Assembly (NCBI GenBank): GCA_006538405.1
Contig: BJKQ01000007.1
Location: 1,922,001 to 1,986,000 of the forward strand
Origin: Hansfordia pulvinata
Taxonomy: Eukaryota > Ascomycota > Sordariomycetes > Xylariales
Direction of reading: 5' to 3'
Length of the DNA: 64,000 nucleotides
A program made the position numbers and the translations under genes. Within the stretch, counting starts at the first letter, position 1. Every line of letters begins with the position of its first letter. The notes below the pieces were generated by a model. That model was not told the origin of the DNA, made no database searches, and saw only the letters and a list, made by a program, of their open reading frames with translations. Positions 34,201 to 45,858 of this stretch are shown here, one piece after another.

Positions 34201-35548
34201 TTTCTCTGCTGCTGGTTGTTCTGCTGACCTCCAAGCTGGGGGGCATGTTGGCTGCCCTGCATGCCAACCATGGGGCCGCCCATTTGAGCAGCCTGAATGG
34301 CCTGAAGCTGGTTGAGCTGCATGGGGTTCAATTGTTGCCCTGGGTACATCTGGGGCATCATCGGCATCTGGCCAGGCATCTGCATCAACTGAGGCTGTCC
34401 GGGATACTGGAACGCATTCATCGAGGAGATGGACTGGTTCATGGAGCCGCGAGCTCTGTGGCCGGGCTGGAACTGAGGCTGGCCCTGCTCCTGCCCTTGG
34501 TTCTGGCCACCGCCACCGGTGCGCCAGTTTCCTTCGAAATTGCGCGAACCAGAGCGAGCGTGACCTCCGCGCCGCCCGAAGTCAGCACTTTCTCCCAACC
34601 CTCCGCGGGCGCCGCCGCGACCGACCGCCATGCTCTGACTGCGACCGTGGCCACCTCCTCGGCCACCACGAAGCGATGAGCCCTGAGCAATGGGAGTGTC
34701 GGTGGGAGCAGGCTTCGATTCCTCGGGGACGGACGCTTCCGAGGGGTTCGGGCCTGGGAATTGGAAGCCGGACGTGGTGCGTTTCTGCTGAGCGAGTTCT
34801 GCAGCCTTCTTGGCATCTGCCAAGGCAAGAGAGTGCCTTCGCTGATGACCACCTCCGGGAGGGCCACCTCGTCCACGAGATGCGTTCTCGCGACCGGCGC
34901 CGGCGTTGTCCCCAGGCTGACCAAAATTGGACTGCGCAGCGCCCGACGAGGGCGCAGGGGGAGGGCCCATACCCATGTTGGGAAGTGCCGACTGATTACG
35001 GCGATGTGACATGGGCTGGCTCGGGGGACCCATGGACTGCTGTTGTTGCTGCGGCTGCTGTTGAGGGAACTGGAAAGCGGCCTGGGGGTTAATGTTGGGT
35101 ATATTTTGTTGGAGCGGGTTGAACGCGCCGCCAAGCTGTGGCTGCTGCATCATGCCCATATTCATGTATTGCTGGTGCGTAGCCTGAAGCTGCTGCTGCT
35201 GCTGCTGCAACAGCTCAATCTGCTGCTGAATTGCGAGTTGCTCCACTAAGAGAGTACATCAAGTCAGCCTCAAGCTATCAATCGGGGCATCGCCGCAGGC
35301 ATATCTGGTGGGCAGCCCTTGGAAAGCGGACGAATCGGTGGGAGAGGAATTAGGAGGAGGGGGGACGTACTTCCAGGCTGCGCATACAAGCTCATCAGAG
35401 GGGTCAGCTCGGAAGGGCTGCGACGGTGCGCAATATGCAGACGACGGCCAGCGGGACCAGGAACACCGCCCTGAGGAGGGGGTTGTTGCGGGCCTTGCTG
35501 CTGCTGCTGCTGCTGTGGCTGCTGAGCCTGCTGCTGTTGCTGCTCCAT
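31270..35548 (-). CDS. SSD1: Ssd1, RNase II-like mRNA-binding translational repressor
   Basis: Ssd1 binds mRNAs for cell-wall and growth proteins and represses their translation; it is regulated by the Cbk1/NDR kinase in yeast. Exons are 35548-35371, 35245-32764, 32711-31361 and 31309-31270; introns are 125, 52 and 51 nt. Total is 1350 residues after two frame repairs. The N-terminus is Gln-rich with kinase-type basic-Ser motifs (SHRRNQS, QRRHSLAL, GHGRSQS). Cold-shock-like and RNB domains follow (TPYLPQATLPALLGDGQLVSG, VGIHIADIAHFVKANSLVDRE). Repairs: one T at 34124-34126 restores SGILRVNKKN, and one C at 32250-32253 restores ALNLPLYTHFNAPTRRYADI. The last exon is only 40 nt and gives the conserved end CLTIRSLNPYAL. 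The catalytic Asp cluster of active RNase II enzymes is replaced (FDLAGTGELGNAIHI), so nuclease activity is not expected. Confidence 0.92.
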
Positions 35549-36155
35549 GTTGGGCTAGCAGGAATCGGAACGAGGCAGGTCAAATGTCAAAACAGCGTGA
35601 ACGATAGATAGCAAGTTAAGCCAAGGGATGGCGGGGAGCCGGGTGCGGATGGCAACGGGGCGATGCGATGAGTGGTGAGCTTCGATTCAGTGTGTGAGGA
35701 TGGCGGCGGGATGCCGGAGAAGATGGAGAAGGGGTTCGATTCGCAGGACGTGCAGCAGCCACGAAAGCTGTCAGTAGTCACAGGAAGCCTGATCCGCCTC
35801 GTCAATCGTAGGGTATGGAGTTGTTGTATGATCAATGTCGAGTTGTGTGATGTTGTCAAGCGTGGTGCGGGCGGGGGGTCAGTCAGTAGACAAGCAGTTG
35901 CAGCTACCAAAGGAGGGTCTATGAGAGGCCGGGAAGCCGTGGCTTTGGAGAAAGGCAGCGTTTCTCGCGATCCTGACGGAAGGAATGTGTGAAGCGCACG
36001 CAAGAGAGGGTGTGGTGATGGAGGAGGGAGGGGGAGGGGGAGCAAACTACGACGAGGTAGTGGTAATCAGTCGGTTGAGACTGTGAGTGAGGGAGAGGGA
36101 GGAGGTGAGAGATGGCCGCGATGGGTGGGACGGGGTCAATGAGGGATCGACCTTT

Positions 36156-36173
36156 GGGGGGGGGGGGGGGGGG
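36156..36173. repeat. G18 homopolymer
   Basis: This is a pure run of 18 G on the + strand, about 600 bp upstream of the SSD1 start codon (C18 on the SSD1 sense strand). Confidence 0.9.
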
Positions 36174-36984
36174 ACGGCCTCGACCTGCTGCTGTGGGCTG
36201 GCCGGTGGGCTTGGGCTTGGGCTTAGGCCGGGGCCAAATGGGCAGCACAAGCGCGGACAAGATGAGCTGGAGGATGTAGCAGTACCTGCACGCAGGCCTT
36301 TGGACGACCTCGGAAGGGAGGCCTGCGGGCGTTGAGGGGCGCAAATGACGGACGGGAAACGGGTCAAGCTACATGAATCTGGCCTCGCCCATCCGCACGC
36401 CCACACGGGGACGGACTAGTACCTGCCTTAGGTACATAGGCGGCACTGGTAATGGTTGACGTACGAGTACGGTGCAAGTCGAAGCAACGCTTATGGACAG
36501 CTTGCACCACAGACTCTGGGGGTGTTGCTGCGGCTGGGCAGGTCCTGGGTACGAGCGGGTAACCCACTTCCCCCGCCCTCGAGGACAGGCAACCTTGAAC
36601 CTTGACGAAGTTGCTGGAGCCTCCAGCCAGCAACGCCGCACTACGTAATAATTGGGACGGCCGGATTCCTTTCATCGCCAGGCCTCCGCCCGCCTACGGG
36701 AATCGTCATCCTGGAGGTAGGTTCTCGAGGGTACATGGCTGGTTGAAGGCTACGTGTAGGTACACGTTGATGTGGGAAGATGCACACACTGCCCAGATCT
36801 GTCTGTATTGCACTCGTAGATGAATGTTCCTACACACGAGTACATGCACGCACATTTGCGATTTCGAGAGGCAAAGCTCGAGAGAAGCACAAACATTTCG
36901 TCGGCGGCACGAGAAAGAAAGTGCACGCACGGCAGAGGTGGCCAAAACCAGGCACGGCACCACCCTCGTACGAGTACGTGCTTG

Positions 36985-37012
36985 CGGAGGACGGAGGACG
37001 GAGGACGGAAGA
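36985..37012. repeat. 7-bp tandem repeat
   Basis: Four copies of CGGAGGA lie head to tail, the last with one substitution. The array is 8 bp downstream of a GTACGAGTAC copy. Confidence 0.8.
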
Positions 37013-38212
37013 CGATCGGGACGATGCTTTGCCTCAACCTACGAGTACAGACGGCTGCCCAGACACCTCGGGTGGGTTAGGTACATCTACTTGGCCTTCA
37101 TATACGGCTTTCAGTGTTCTTTCTGTACACTAGCCCCTCCATATCTGAGGCAACGGACGAGGTACTCCTCGCGGCACAACCTGGTTCCGTATCGTACATA
37201 TATTGCCTTGGCCGTACCCAAGGCAGCGTACCCGTAGCAGGGCCCGTCTCTTTCACGGCAAGAGACCGGATAGCTTCAATTCCATCTCTCTTAGCCGCGA
37301 CCCTATCTCGCTAGCCCGCCGTCCAATCCGGCCATGGGCCCGCAGCACCATCGAGCTATCACCGCGCTCGAATCGATCTGTTGGGCTTCTTATTACACGG
37401 CCGCACAGCATCACGGCGTGTTGAGATGTCGCCCCGACTGGGAGGGAGCCTGCTCTCCAGGCTCGGGGGACTTTGTCTTAGGGCCACGACACCATCGGGT
37501 GGGCTTGGGTTCCCGAGTCGAGTCAATCCATTGGCTATCCTCCAGGCTTGCCGGGAGTATACAGATCCCGGCCGTGCCAGTTTCAACAGGCCCGCCCGCG
37601 ACGATGTCAACTCCTTGCGGATTCCAAGGTTCATTAAGTACTCCATGGCCACCGTGCGTCGAGCAGACCCCAGGCCGCAACTTGCGAGTCTACAAAAAAT
37701 ACGTGAGCGAGTACATGTATGGCCAGCTACACCTACAGGTATTGATATGAGATGCAGCGTTAGGTACGCAATACAGTCCCTGGTACGAGTAGGTAGGTAG
37801 TCAGTCGTATGTGCTTGAGTCGTGGCCTTGCGCGTGCCGGCGCAGCAATGACGCGCGCCTGCGAGAACCTACCTAACCACCTAACCTACCTTACATGATC
37901 TCCCCGGGCATGGCAAGTCCCGAGCTCCGACGTGCCCTTACTTCGTACGAGTACGTCGGACGAGGTCTTTGGCGGCCTCGGTATGACCATCACACACCCC
38001 GTTCGTTCGTTCATGCTGGGCCATGGACCTGGACCAGGGTGACGACGCAACGCAAGAGGGACCGGCAGCGTCGGCCTGGGACGCGCGGGCGCGCACCAGC
38101 CCTTGCTCGCGCCTCCGTCATCAGTGACGGTCGGTCCGCAGAGGGGAGAACTCTCGTGGCAAGCTTCGAGTACGGCTTGGTGCTTGGGCAGATTCGGAGG
38201 GGCCAATCCCTC

Positions 38213-38268
38213 TTGGCAACCCGGGGCCGCCACCGTGCTATTGGCAACCCGGGGCCGCCACCGTGCTA
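38213..38268. repeat. Perfect 28-bp tandem duplication
   Basis: Two identical adjacent 28-base units start TTGGCAACCCGGGGCC and end CCGTGCTA, followed by the first four bases of a third. Perfect identity suggests a recent duplication. Confidence 0.9.
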
Positions 38269-40958
38269 TTGGCTCCTGAGGCAGCAGAATCGCCGCTTTT
38301 CCAACCCTAGCGCTCCGAGGACATTAGGGTGGCCCCAGCCGGGCGACAAGTCAAGTCGTTACGAGTACGCGTACGGTCCACCGATCGTGCACTCGCAGGC
38401 CAGCAGCCCAGCTGCTCTCAGGCGGCCAAGCTCGATCAGCAGGAAGGGGACAAGCAATGACGATACGGGCTTGCGCCGACCTTCCAACCCCTTGACACGA
38501 CTTGGCAGGGTCTTTGGAGATGCTCAAGCCCCGATGTTTACTCGTACGAGTACGGCTCCATCTGCCAGCGCCTGGCAAAGAGTGCGCGAGCTGTGGCCTC
38601 TGGCTCAGCTCGGGGCAGATTGGCTCTGGACTCGTGCCTGCGGGCGCACAGAGACCAATGAATGACCTGTGCTTGTGCTGGCCGCCGTGCGCGAGGATCT
38701 CTTTGCTTGCAACAGGCTGCTCCCACGAGTGAGCACCCGTAGTACGAGTAAACAGGCCGGAAACTGAGGGGCGGGATTTCTGCGACACGCGGTATCATTG
38801 TTTCAGCCAGCTCTCCTCAGCATCAGCAGCGTCACCGTCATCTTCCTCTCCCGGACAAGCGCCGCCCATCAGTTCTGGTCCCTGCTTGCCAGCAGGCTAC
38901 TCGTAGTCATCATTACGGAGCACACGTTGCCACTATTGCCTGTTGGGCAGATGAGCGCCCACGCCCTTCCCGTCAATCGGCAAGATGGCAAGCGGCCAGC
39001 GGATGGATCCGTCGGGCCCTAAAAAAAGAGGCGCGGGCAGGTTGCCACACTGGAGACGGCAGGGGTCTGGAAGCTGGGCGCGGGACGCCAAATGCAGGCC
39101 CAGATACGAGTCGAGAGATGGAGAAAAGGGAGAAGAGGCCGATGGGAGAGAGGAGAGAGCCTCGGTGCAGCCCCCAAGTCTAATAACAATGAAATGCTGC
39201 AGGTGACGTCTGACAACAGCGACGAAGCCACGCAAGCGAGGCGCGGGAGTCGAGGGGCACCGACAAGATCGGACAGCTCCCAAGCAAGCTCCGTGGCCCC
39301 CTGCCGGTCCAGATTCCACCCATGCCCTATCGGTCCCTTGTCCCTGCATCAGCCGGTGGCACGTCACGGGTATGAGTACTTGTAGAAGCCCGCCTGAGTT
39401 GGATGTTGTTGATGACTGGGCAGACCTCCTACTGTGTCCCCCCCAAGCCCCGCCTCCAGTGCGCATTTTCGAACCGGTGTCGACTTGCAGCTGTCGCATG
39501 CTCGCGTGAGTGCTGTGCTCATGTAACGCGAAAGCCCGGGGTGCCGTGTCGAGCACGCCGTATGATGTCTCGTTGGTCCACACTCGTGTTGATACCTGTA
39601 GGCCGATCGTACGAGCCGTGCTATTGCTATTCTGCGACAGAATCGATCACCAGGTGTCAACTTGCTGGTGTCTTCGTCGGAAAAGAACAGAGACAAGGCG
39701 GCACGTAGTTATTATACGCCGCAGCGGGAGTGCAAAGGGCCCATTCGAGCAAAGCGCAATAAGCCTGTCAGCGTCAAGGCAGTGCGAGTTAGCTGCAGAG
39801 CGCCCATTGGTGGTTGATGAGTCGCGCGTCTATTCGTAGAAACGCCGCGAATTGTCAGCTTCACAGTACTCGTACCTATATCAGCACCCGAAACCTAGAA
39901 CCAGTCATACATAGGTTGCAAGATAGCAAGCAAGTTGTTGTCTTTGCCACATCGACCCGGCTGGCGCTGACTCGAGTCTGTCGAGATCAGGTAGACTCCC
40001 CATTGCCGTGAAGAGCTGAGGCGCCTCTATTTCAGGTCTGCAGCGGGACGGCGTACTCGTACATACTGCTGGTCCTAGTCAACCCGACCGCAAGGCGAGC
40101 AACCTGCGAACGTCCAGTATGTACCCGGCATGACACCCGTGCAACACTCTCTGTACGGTGATCTGGGCGTGAAGAGGCTTCCCGCGGTGGTGGTGGTGGT
40201 GGCTGTTGTCCTTGAAAACAGTGAGCCACATGCGGCTGTCCTACTGCACATCGTTGATTACACCTGCCACTTCCACCGGTTGATGAGCGGACACTCACTA
40301 TGATACCACCACGCGGACGCGCTTGCCACTTGGGATTTCGTACTCGTACCCGACTCTTTTAGTTCTGTTCTCATGTAAAGGTATCTGCCATCGATACTGA
40401 CGTCCAGAGATACCTTACCTACCAGAGGACTGGGGTACTCGTACCTTCCGTCCGTCGAGTCTCGCGCACATGCACCTGGAAGGAGAAGACCAGGGTACGT
40501 ACCGCGACTGCTGATTGGCGGGCAGCCCACTCAACTGCCTCTCACAGCCTGCAGTGATGAGTGCTACCTCTGCCGGGTCCCGCACCAACGCGTGCACCAA
40601 TGCGTTGGGTCCTCCGGCAGCCACCTCCGTCTCGCCCAAGCGGCCATCAGTCACCTCCCGAAGCGGGTCAGTTTGAGAACCAAAGCAGACCTCACGTTGG
40701 CCATCGCAACAATCATTCCTTCCCAGCACCCGCGCACCTCTGCGTCGGCCTCCGCCCACAACACCCTCACGATCTGTCTACAGCATCCGCCGCCGCCTCG
40801 CCCCTCCGATCCCTGCGCGACTGGCTTGTCCGATCCGCCCGTGCTGCCTGCCGCTGCATCGGCCGGCTGCCAACCCGAGCGCTTCCCTTCCCTGAGCCGA
40901 CCCATGATGCCATGATCTAGTCTCCGTATCTCAGCCCAGCCCAGCCCGACCCGACGAC

Positions 40959-42654
40959 ATGGCCAGCTCCTCTCCAGCATCCCGCAGATCTGCCCAGTAC
41001 ACCAGTCCGGAGCGCAGCCGACTTTCGCGATTCCTCAACGATGATCGGAATTCCGAATTGAGCCACCAGGACGCCCTCGTCGCCGCCCAGTCCGAGCATG
41101 ACCGCGTTCGCGAGGCCGCCATCCGTGCCTATGAGGCCCATCAGAAACAGGAGGCTACCCGCAGGCTGGAGGAGCAGCAGAAGAGGATAGCCGAGGACCA
41201 GAGGAAAGAGGAGGAGCGTATCCGTGCGGAGGAGCGCCTGAGGGCTGAAGAAGAACGCCTGCGCGCCCTCAAGCTCAAGACGGTTCCGCAACTCCCCTCC
41301 GAGCCAGAGCCCCCGAAGCCGGCACCGCCCGCGCCCTCGCAACCTCAGCAACTCAGCAACGGGAATCGTGATGGGCATGCGGACAAACCAACCCAGGCAC
41401 AGCCCTCTTCAGCGCAGCCGTCAGCTCAGGCAGCCGAAGCCCCCACCACTTCAAACCAAATGAACGGCAATGCAGGCATCAAAAGCTCACCCTTTGATGC
41501 CGTCAAGACTCTCCAGCAGCCACAGCTTCCTCCAGCAAATCCGTTCTCCAAGGCTGCTGCTGCCCCGCAGCCCAACGGCCTGACCCCATCAGCAGGTCTC
41601 GCGGCTGCTCCCGCGCCCGCCGCCGCCCCTCTGCCCGTACCCGACAATGATCGGTACACCGAGATACATAAAAATCTCAAGAAGCTGCGGGCTTTCATGG
41701 CGGAGCAGGCGAAGTCGTCGCCTCAGCTGAAGGCTCGGATGGGAGACATGCGTCGGGAACTTAGAAAGAACATGGGACAACTGGTCCACGCGAAAGGCGG
41801 CAACAAGAAGCAGGTAGGTAGCTTTGCGCTCTTCCTGCTATGGTAAATATGTTCCTCGACCGAAGCTAACAACAATACAGATCGCGGCCGTGCAGGCTCT
41901 TCTGCAAGAGTCCTTGAACACTACGCCCAGCGTCGGAGTAGACCCCCTGGACTACATCACAGACAAAAGAGATCCCATGGAGGGAGCAGTGAACAACAAC
42001 ACCCAGCTTCCATCTCTATTTCTGTACCTATTGAACCATTTCGCCAAAGCGGTGGTCAACCAATTCATCAACGAATGTGGCGCTCAACCCAAGTCGGCCG
42101 ATCCGATTGGCGTGATTGCCGCCCTCATCTTCTCCAACAAGACGTATCTGTGGCGGGGTAAGACACTCATCGACATCCTTATGGCCAAGATGCGTATTGC
42201 TTGTCCAGTATTATTCGGCTACAGAGGCAGCGAGAAGACGGAGCAGGGCCGCGCGCGGCTGGGGTGGAAGCGAGAAGGGCGTGGGTGGCAAGCAGAGCAG
42301 CAGCATATCGACCGGATGAAGGGCCTGGGCGTTGGATATGCCTCGATCGCGTTGCGAGACTTTTCGCGGTCGGCTAATGCCAACCCCTGGCCACCTGCGC
42401 GATACTGGACATCGTTCGCGCGCATTGTCAACACACCGTCGGACGAAATCTCCAACACACAAGCCGTCGTGCTGCGCTCCATGGTCGAGCTGTACGAGGG
42501 GCGTTTCTTGGCGTTCTACGGCACAGCTGCCATTGCCGCGCTGCGCAAAGCACTGGTGGAAATGCCTGCCCGCGCCACCACTAAGACCCCCGGAGTCTCC
42601 GGTCTCCAGGTGCTAGGCGACATGCTCAACCGCGACGTGGGCCTGCAGCTGTGA
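40959..42654 (+). CDS. GLE1: mRNA export factor Gle1
   Basis: Gle1 acts at the cytoplasmic face of the nuclear pore, where with inositol hexakisphosphate it activates the DEAD-box helicase Dbp5 to release exported mRNPs. Exon 1 is 40959-41813, the intron 41814-41880 (GTAGGT...ATACAG) and exon 2 41881-42654, for 542 residues with no frame problem. The N-terminal half has a long charged coiled coil (about residues 48-110: repeated RRLEEQQKR, EERIRAEERL) and a Pro/Ala/Gln-rich linker. The C-terminal Gle1 domain starts near residue 230 (DRYTEIHKNLKKLRAFM). It includes FLYLLNHFAKAVVNQFINE, ADPIGVIAALIFS, LIDILMAKMRIACPVLFGYRG and NPWPPARYWTSFARIVNTP. The end, GDMLNRDVGLQL, matches fungal relatives. 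Confidence 0.92.
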
Positions 42655-43407
42655 GCTGACTTGCTCATGTTCTCCAGAGCCATCATTTCGTCATGAGTGA
42701 GAGCGATCTCTATCCCCATATTACGCGACCATAGACAGACCGACTACGATACCCAAGTATCAATCCTATTACCATGTCAACTTACACGGATGACGGCCTA
42801 CGCACACAGGCGGCACATCTTTGATATTTGTTCTCTATGATCCAGCCGAGCCAGGTGGCCAGCGGGAAGAGAAGCTCGTCTGCCCTCTTCACATCAGTCA
42901 TGGTGAATAACGACACAGCTGTTAGAGTAGATGGTTGTATTGTAATTATAGCAGTCAGTGGGGTGAAACAGGACAGTCTCCCCTTTCCCCCTCCCCTTTG
43001 GTCGTTGCCGCCGGGGCATAGCCAGACAGCGGAGGCTGGGCAGAGAAAAGGGGGTAGAGACTAATGTCTCCACAGCCACGTCGAGCTTCCGTGTCGCTCG
43101 CAATCCCCTTCTCGCTTTTGGATACTTGGTGTAACCAGATATTGCAGCTCTGATTTCCTCGACAAGAACCAGCTCCTGGCAAAGATAGACATTCTAGTAA
43201 AGACCATGAGCGTTTTCTGTTCTGTAATCTGCTTGATTTGATACCGTCTCTGTCACATACTCCACCTAAGAATATTGAACCGCCAGCAACTCCACTGGTC
43301 AGCAAGTGCTGACATGACATGCGCGAATGTGTGAATCGTGTAAGATGTTTCTAAAACACGAGGGCGCTATGTAAATGCGTACATGCAAGAAAGGTGCATA
43401 AGACGCA

Positions 43408-43423
43408 CCCCCCCCCCCCCCCC
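43408..43423. repeat. C16 homopolymer
   Basis: This is a pure run of 16 C in the convergent intergenic region. Confidence 0.9.
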
Positions 43424-43677
43424 GCCCTTCCGAATGATACCCGAGCTTCTCGCGGGACTTGCCAACTCTGCCTGCGTGCCTGCGTATTACCCCTGAACAC
43501 CGAGAAACGCCTTGCCGGTTTGAACGTGACACGTTAAAGAGAACAACAAATGGTGAAGATCGGGTCAGACAACCAAAATAGAACAAAACAAAGACCCCGA
43601 GAAAGAGTAACAAGAGTAGGAGCAAACTGGCTCAAGCAGATAACCAATGATGACGCCGGGCGACCCATGAGCAAGCG

Positions 43678-43706
43678 AAAAAAAAAAAAAAAAAAAAAAA
43701 AAAAAA
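43678..43706. repeat. A29 homopolymer (U29 in the TLG1 3' UTR)
   Basis: This is a pure run of 29 A on the + strand, 35 bp beyond the TLG1 stop. Read in the TLG1 direction it is a U29 tract, probably inside or ending the 3' untranslated region. Confidence 0.85.
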
Positions 43707-43741
43707 CATAGGGGACGGCTTTTTTCTTCTTCTTCTTCCCC

Positions 43742-44650
43742 TCACAGGACCAGCAACAAAACCAGCAGTACAACGAGGACGGTGATGAGGAGGGCGACGC
43801 AGCAGCCCGAGTAGCGGTCCTCGTTGCGGCGGATGACGTGGTTGAGCTTGGCGACGCCGGTCTGCAGGCGGCCGCCGACGCGGTCGGCCAGGCTGTCGGT
43901 GACCTGGAGCAGCTCGCCCTGCTCCTCGAGCTCGCGGCCCATGTCGTCGGCCTGCCGCCGCAGGTTGCCGACGGTCGTGTACACGCTGTCGAGCTGGGTG
44001 TCCTGGTCGCGCATCATCTGCTGCTGCTGGCGCTCCTCGAGCTCCGCGTAGTAGGGGTCGTCCTCGTCGTTGCCGTCGTGGGCTCTGCCGCCGTCCTCGG
44101 CGGTGGCGGCGTCGAACGTGGAGGGGTCGGGGAGGTCGGAGGCGGCGGCGGACTGGGCGGCGCGGGCGGCTTTCGAGGTCGGGGCGGCGGCGGCGGCGGC
44201 GGCGGTCTTGGCCAGCTCGTCGCGCATGTCGTCGGCCTCGCCGCTGATCTCCTGGACGATGCGGCGGCGGCGGCGGACCTCGGCGTCCTCGAGGCGGAAG
44301 CGGGCGGGGTCCTGCTCGGCGGCGGCGACCGACTCGAGCAGGTCGTCGAGGTCCTCGGCCAGGACGGCCAGGGCGTACTCGAGGTCCTCGCGGGCGGAGC
44401 GCAGCTCGGGGGAGGCCGCGGCGCCGGCGCCGGTGTTGAGGCCGCGGATGCGCAGGTAGGAGGCGAAGAGGGGGCGCGCGGTCTGGAGCTGGGCCTGGGC
44501 ATCTCTGGCAGGCGGGCGGGACCGTGTTAGACTCGGCTGCTCGGGCTGGACGGTGCAGAGGGGCATGGAGGGGGAAGATGGGCGGGGGGGGTCGGGGACG
44601 CACTTTTGGACCTGCAGAAAGGGGTCCTGGTCGGCGGTGGAGGACATCAT
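43742..44650 (-). CDS. TLG1: t-SNARE Tlg1 (syntaxin 6/10-like)
   Basis: This is a Qc-type SNARE for fusion of endosome-derived vesicles with the late Golgi. Exon 1 is 44650-44604, the intron 44603-44505 (GTGCGT...TGCCAG, 99 nt) and exon 2 44504-43742, for 269 residues. The start MMSSTADQDPFLQVQKDAQAQ matches the syntaxin-6 N-terminal helix. That helical bundle continues with EDLEYALAVLAEDLDDLLESV and RRRRIVQEISGEADDMRDEL. An Ala-rich linker leads to the SNARE motif (QDTQLDSVYTTVGNLRRQAD to KLNHVIRRNED). The zero-layer Gln lies in EEQGELLQ. A C-terminal anchor (YSGCCVALLITVLVVLLVLL) ends the protein. The frame upstream of 44650 stays open but precedes the conserved start and is probably leader. 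Confidence 0.9.
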   Translation of the reverse strand: MMSSTADQDPFLQVQKCVPDPPRPSSPSMPLCTVQPEQPSLTRSRPPARDAQAQLQTARPLFASYLRIRGLNTGAGAAASPELRSAREDLEYALAVLAEDLDDLLESVAAAEQDPARFRLEDAEVRRRRRIVQEISGEADDMRDELAKTAAAAAAAPTSKAARAAQSAAASDLPDPSTFDAATAEDGGRAHDGNDEDDPYYAELEERQQQQMMRDQDTQLDSVYTTVGNLRRQADDMGRELEEQGELLQVTDSLADRVGGRLQTGVAKLNHVIRRNEDRYSGCCVALLITVLVVLLVLLLVL

Positions 44651-45858
44651 GGCGGCAAGCTGGAAGTCAATTGAGAGGGGGGGTGCAGAGCAGGAGCGGC
44701 TCACGGGGCCGGCAGGCGGGAGGGCGCAATGAGGGCGGAGGAGAGAGGCAGACCGGAAGCGGCGATGGCTGGCGGTGGCGGTGAGGTCCGGGCGAGACGA
44801 CCGAGCGAGGTGGGAGAGGTGCGCCAGGGAAGGAAGCTGGGGCACGAGACATTCGTCAGCGCGGGATCAACGGGCGCTGGCGCTAAGCTGGAGTTAGGTC
44901 CCGTCGTCCAGGAGGCCGGGGTAGAGCTCTGATGAGAGTTCCATACAGCAAGTACCTACCTTAGCTCTCCTAACAACCTTCCTTAATACGTGGAACGGAT
45001 GCGCGGCGAGGTACCTGTGGGCAGCTGGAGGTATCTACAGCACAGCTGCTTCCACTGTCCCATACGTGCGTGTCGCCCTTTCCATCAGCATACAACAAGT
45101 TCAATGGCTGGGCTCGTAGGTACCGCTGAGTCGGTTCGAAACAATTACAGTCTGGTGGACGACAGCTGCAAAACGCACCATTATGCTCTCAACTTTTATG
45201 TATCTCGCATGTCCACTCTTGTATGACAGGAACCTCAGGCCTAGGATGACGTGCATGGGCTTTCCGTAGCTCTTATCCGTAGTAGTTCCTGCTGTGCTCA
45301 GCTGCCCAGAGCACTCGCAGCTACAGGGAAACATATCCCACTTCTATGTCAATCACATTGGACGTGAACCTATCGGCACGAAGCACCTCGTAGCTACCTA
45401 GTTGGACGCATTGGAAGTGTGTGCGATTACGATTACTCCATAGGCACTTTTAATGGCATTTGGGTGACTGGAGTGTGTTGAATGCGGCTTGACAAAACCC
45501 ACTGGATTGAGCCTACGAGTACTCGTACGAGTACCTACTCGTATACTCACAAGTATCCCTTAGCCGCCGATGCGCCATTCCCGATCCCACCTAGCGCTTC
45601 AGGTAGCCCTGGGCTGTCTCGCCAGGGCAGGTGCAACCCACTCACCCCTCCTTGTGCCGCTGACGCCAGAAGGTGGCGGTATGGGGGGTAAGGGGGAAAA
45701 AAAAAGAGAGAAAGCCAAGTAGAAGGGAAAAGTCGAAAAGACGGTTTACCAAATCGTGCATGCAAGACCACCATATCCTCGAGACTCCCTTCGTCCCTCT
45801 CCAGCTCCAAATCTCCCACCGCCCGGCCCGGTCGCTCGCGTGCCCTGCCGAGACAGCC
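44651..45858. promoter_or_regulatory. Divergent promoter region, TLG1 / methyltransferase
   Basis: About 1.2 kb separates the divergent starts. A tight cluster of the dispersed palindrome sits at 45514-45534, where two TACGAGTAC copies overlap one ACTCGTA core, and another ACTCGTA follows at 45538-45544. TACCTA motifs lie near 44951-44966. No gene is recognised. Confidence 0.55.

Larger units (their letters stand above)
35549..40958. other. Gene-poor region, about 5.4 kb
   Basis: The left 0.5-0.8 kb is the SSD1 leader and promoter, with a G18 tract. The right 0.4 kb is the CT-rich GLE1 promoter and 5' UTR. Between them I find no gene, only frequent GTACGAGTAC/GTACTCGTAC copies (36461, 36968, 37945, 38544, 39866, 40053, 40340, 40435), TACCTA motifs and short tandem repeats. 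Confidence 0.6.
42655..43741. other. Convergent 3'-3' intergenic region
   Basis: This is about 1.1 kb between the GLE1 and TLG1 stops. It contains a C16 tract and an A29 tract (listed separately) and no recognisable gene. Confidence 0.6.

Noticed and set aside
45673..45858. N-terminal extension of the methyltransferase frame
   Set aside because: It contains an A-rich run and no conserved sequence, and the conserved protein begins at 45859.
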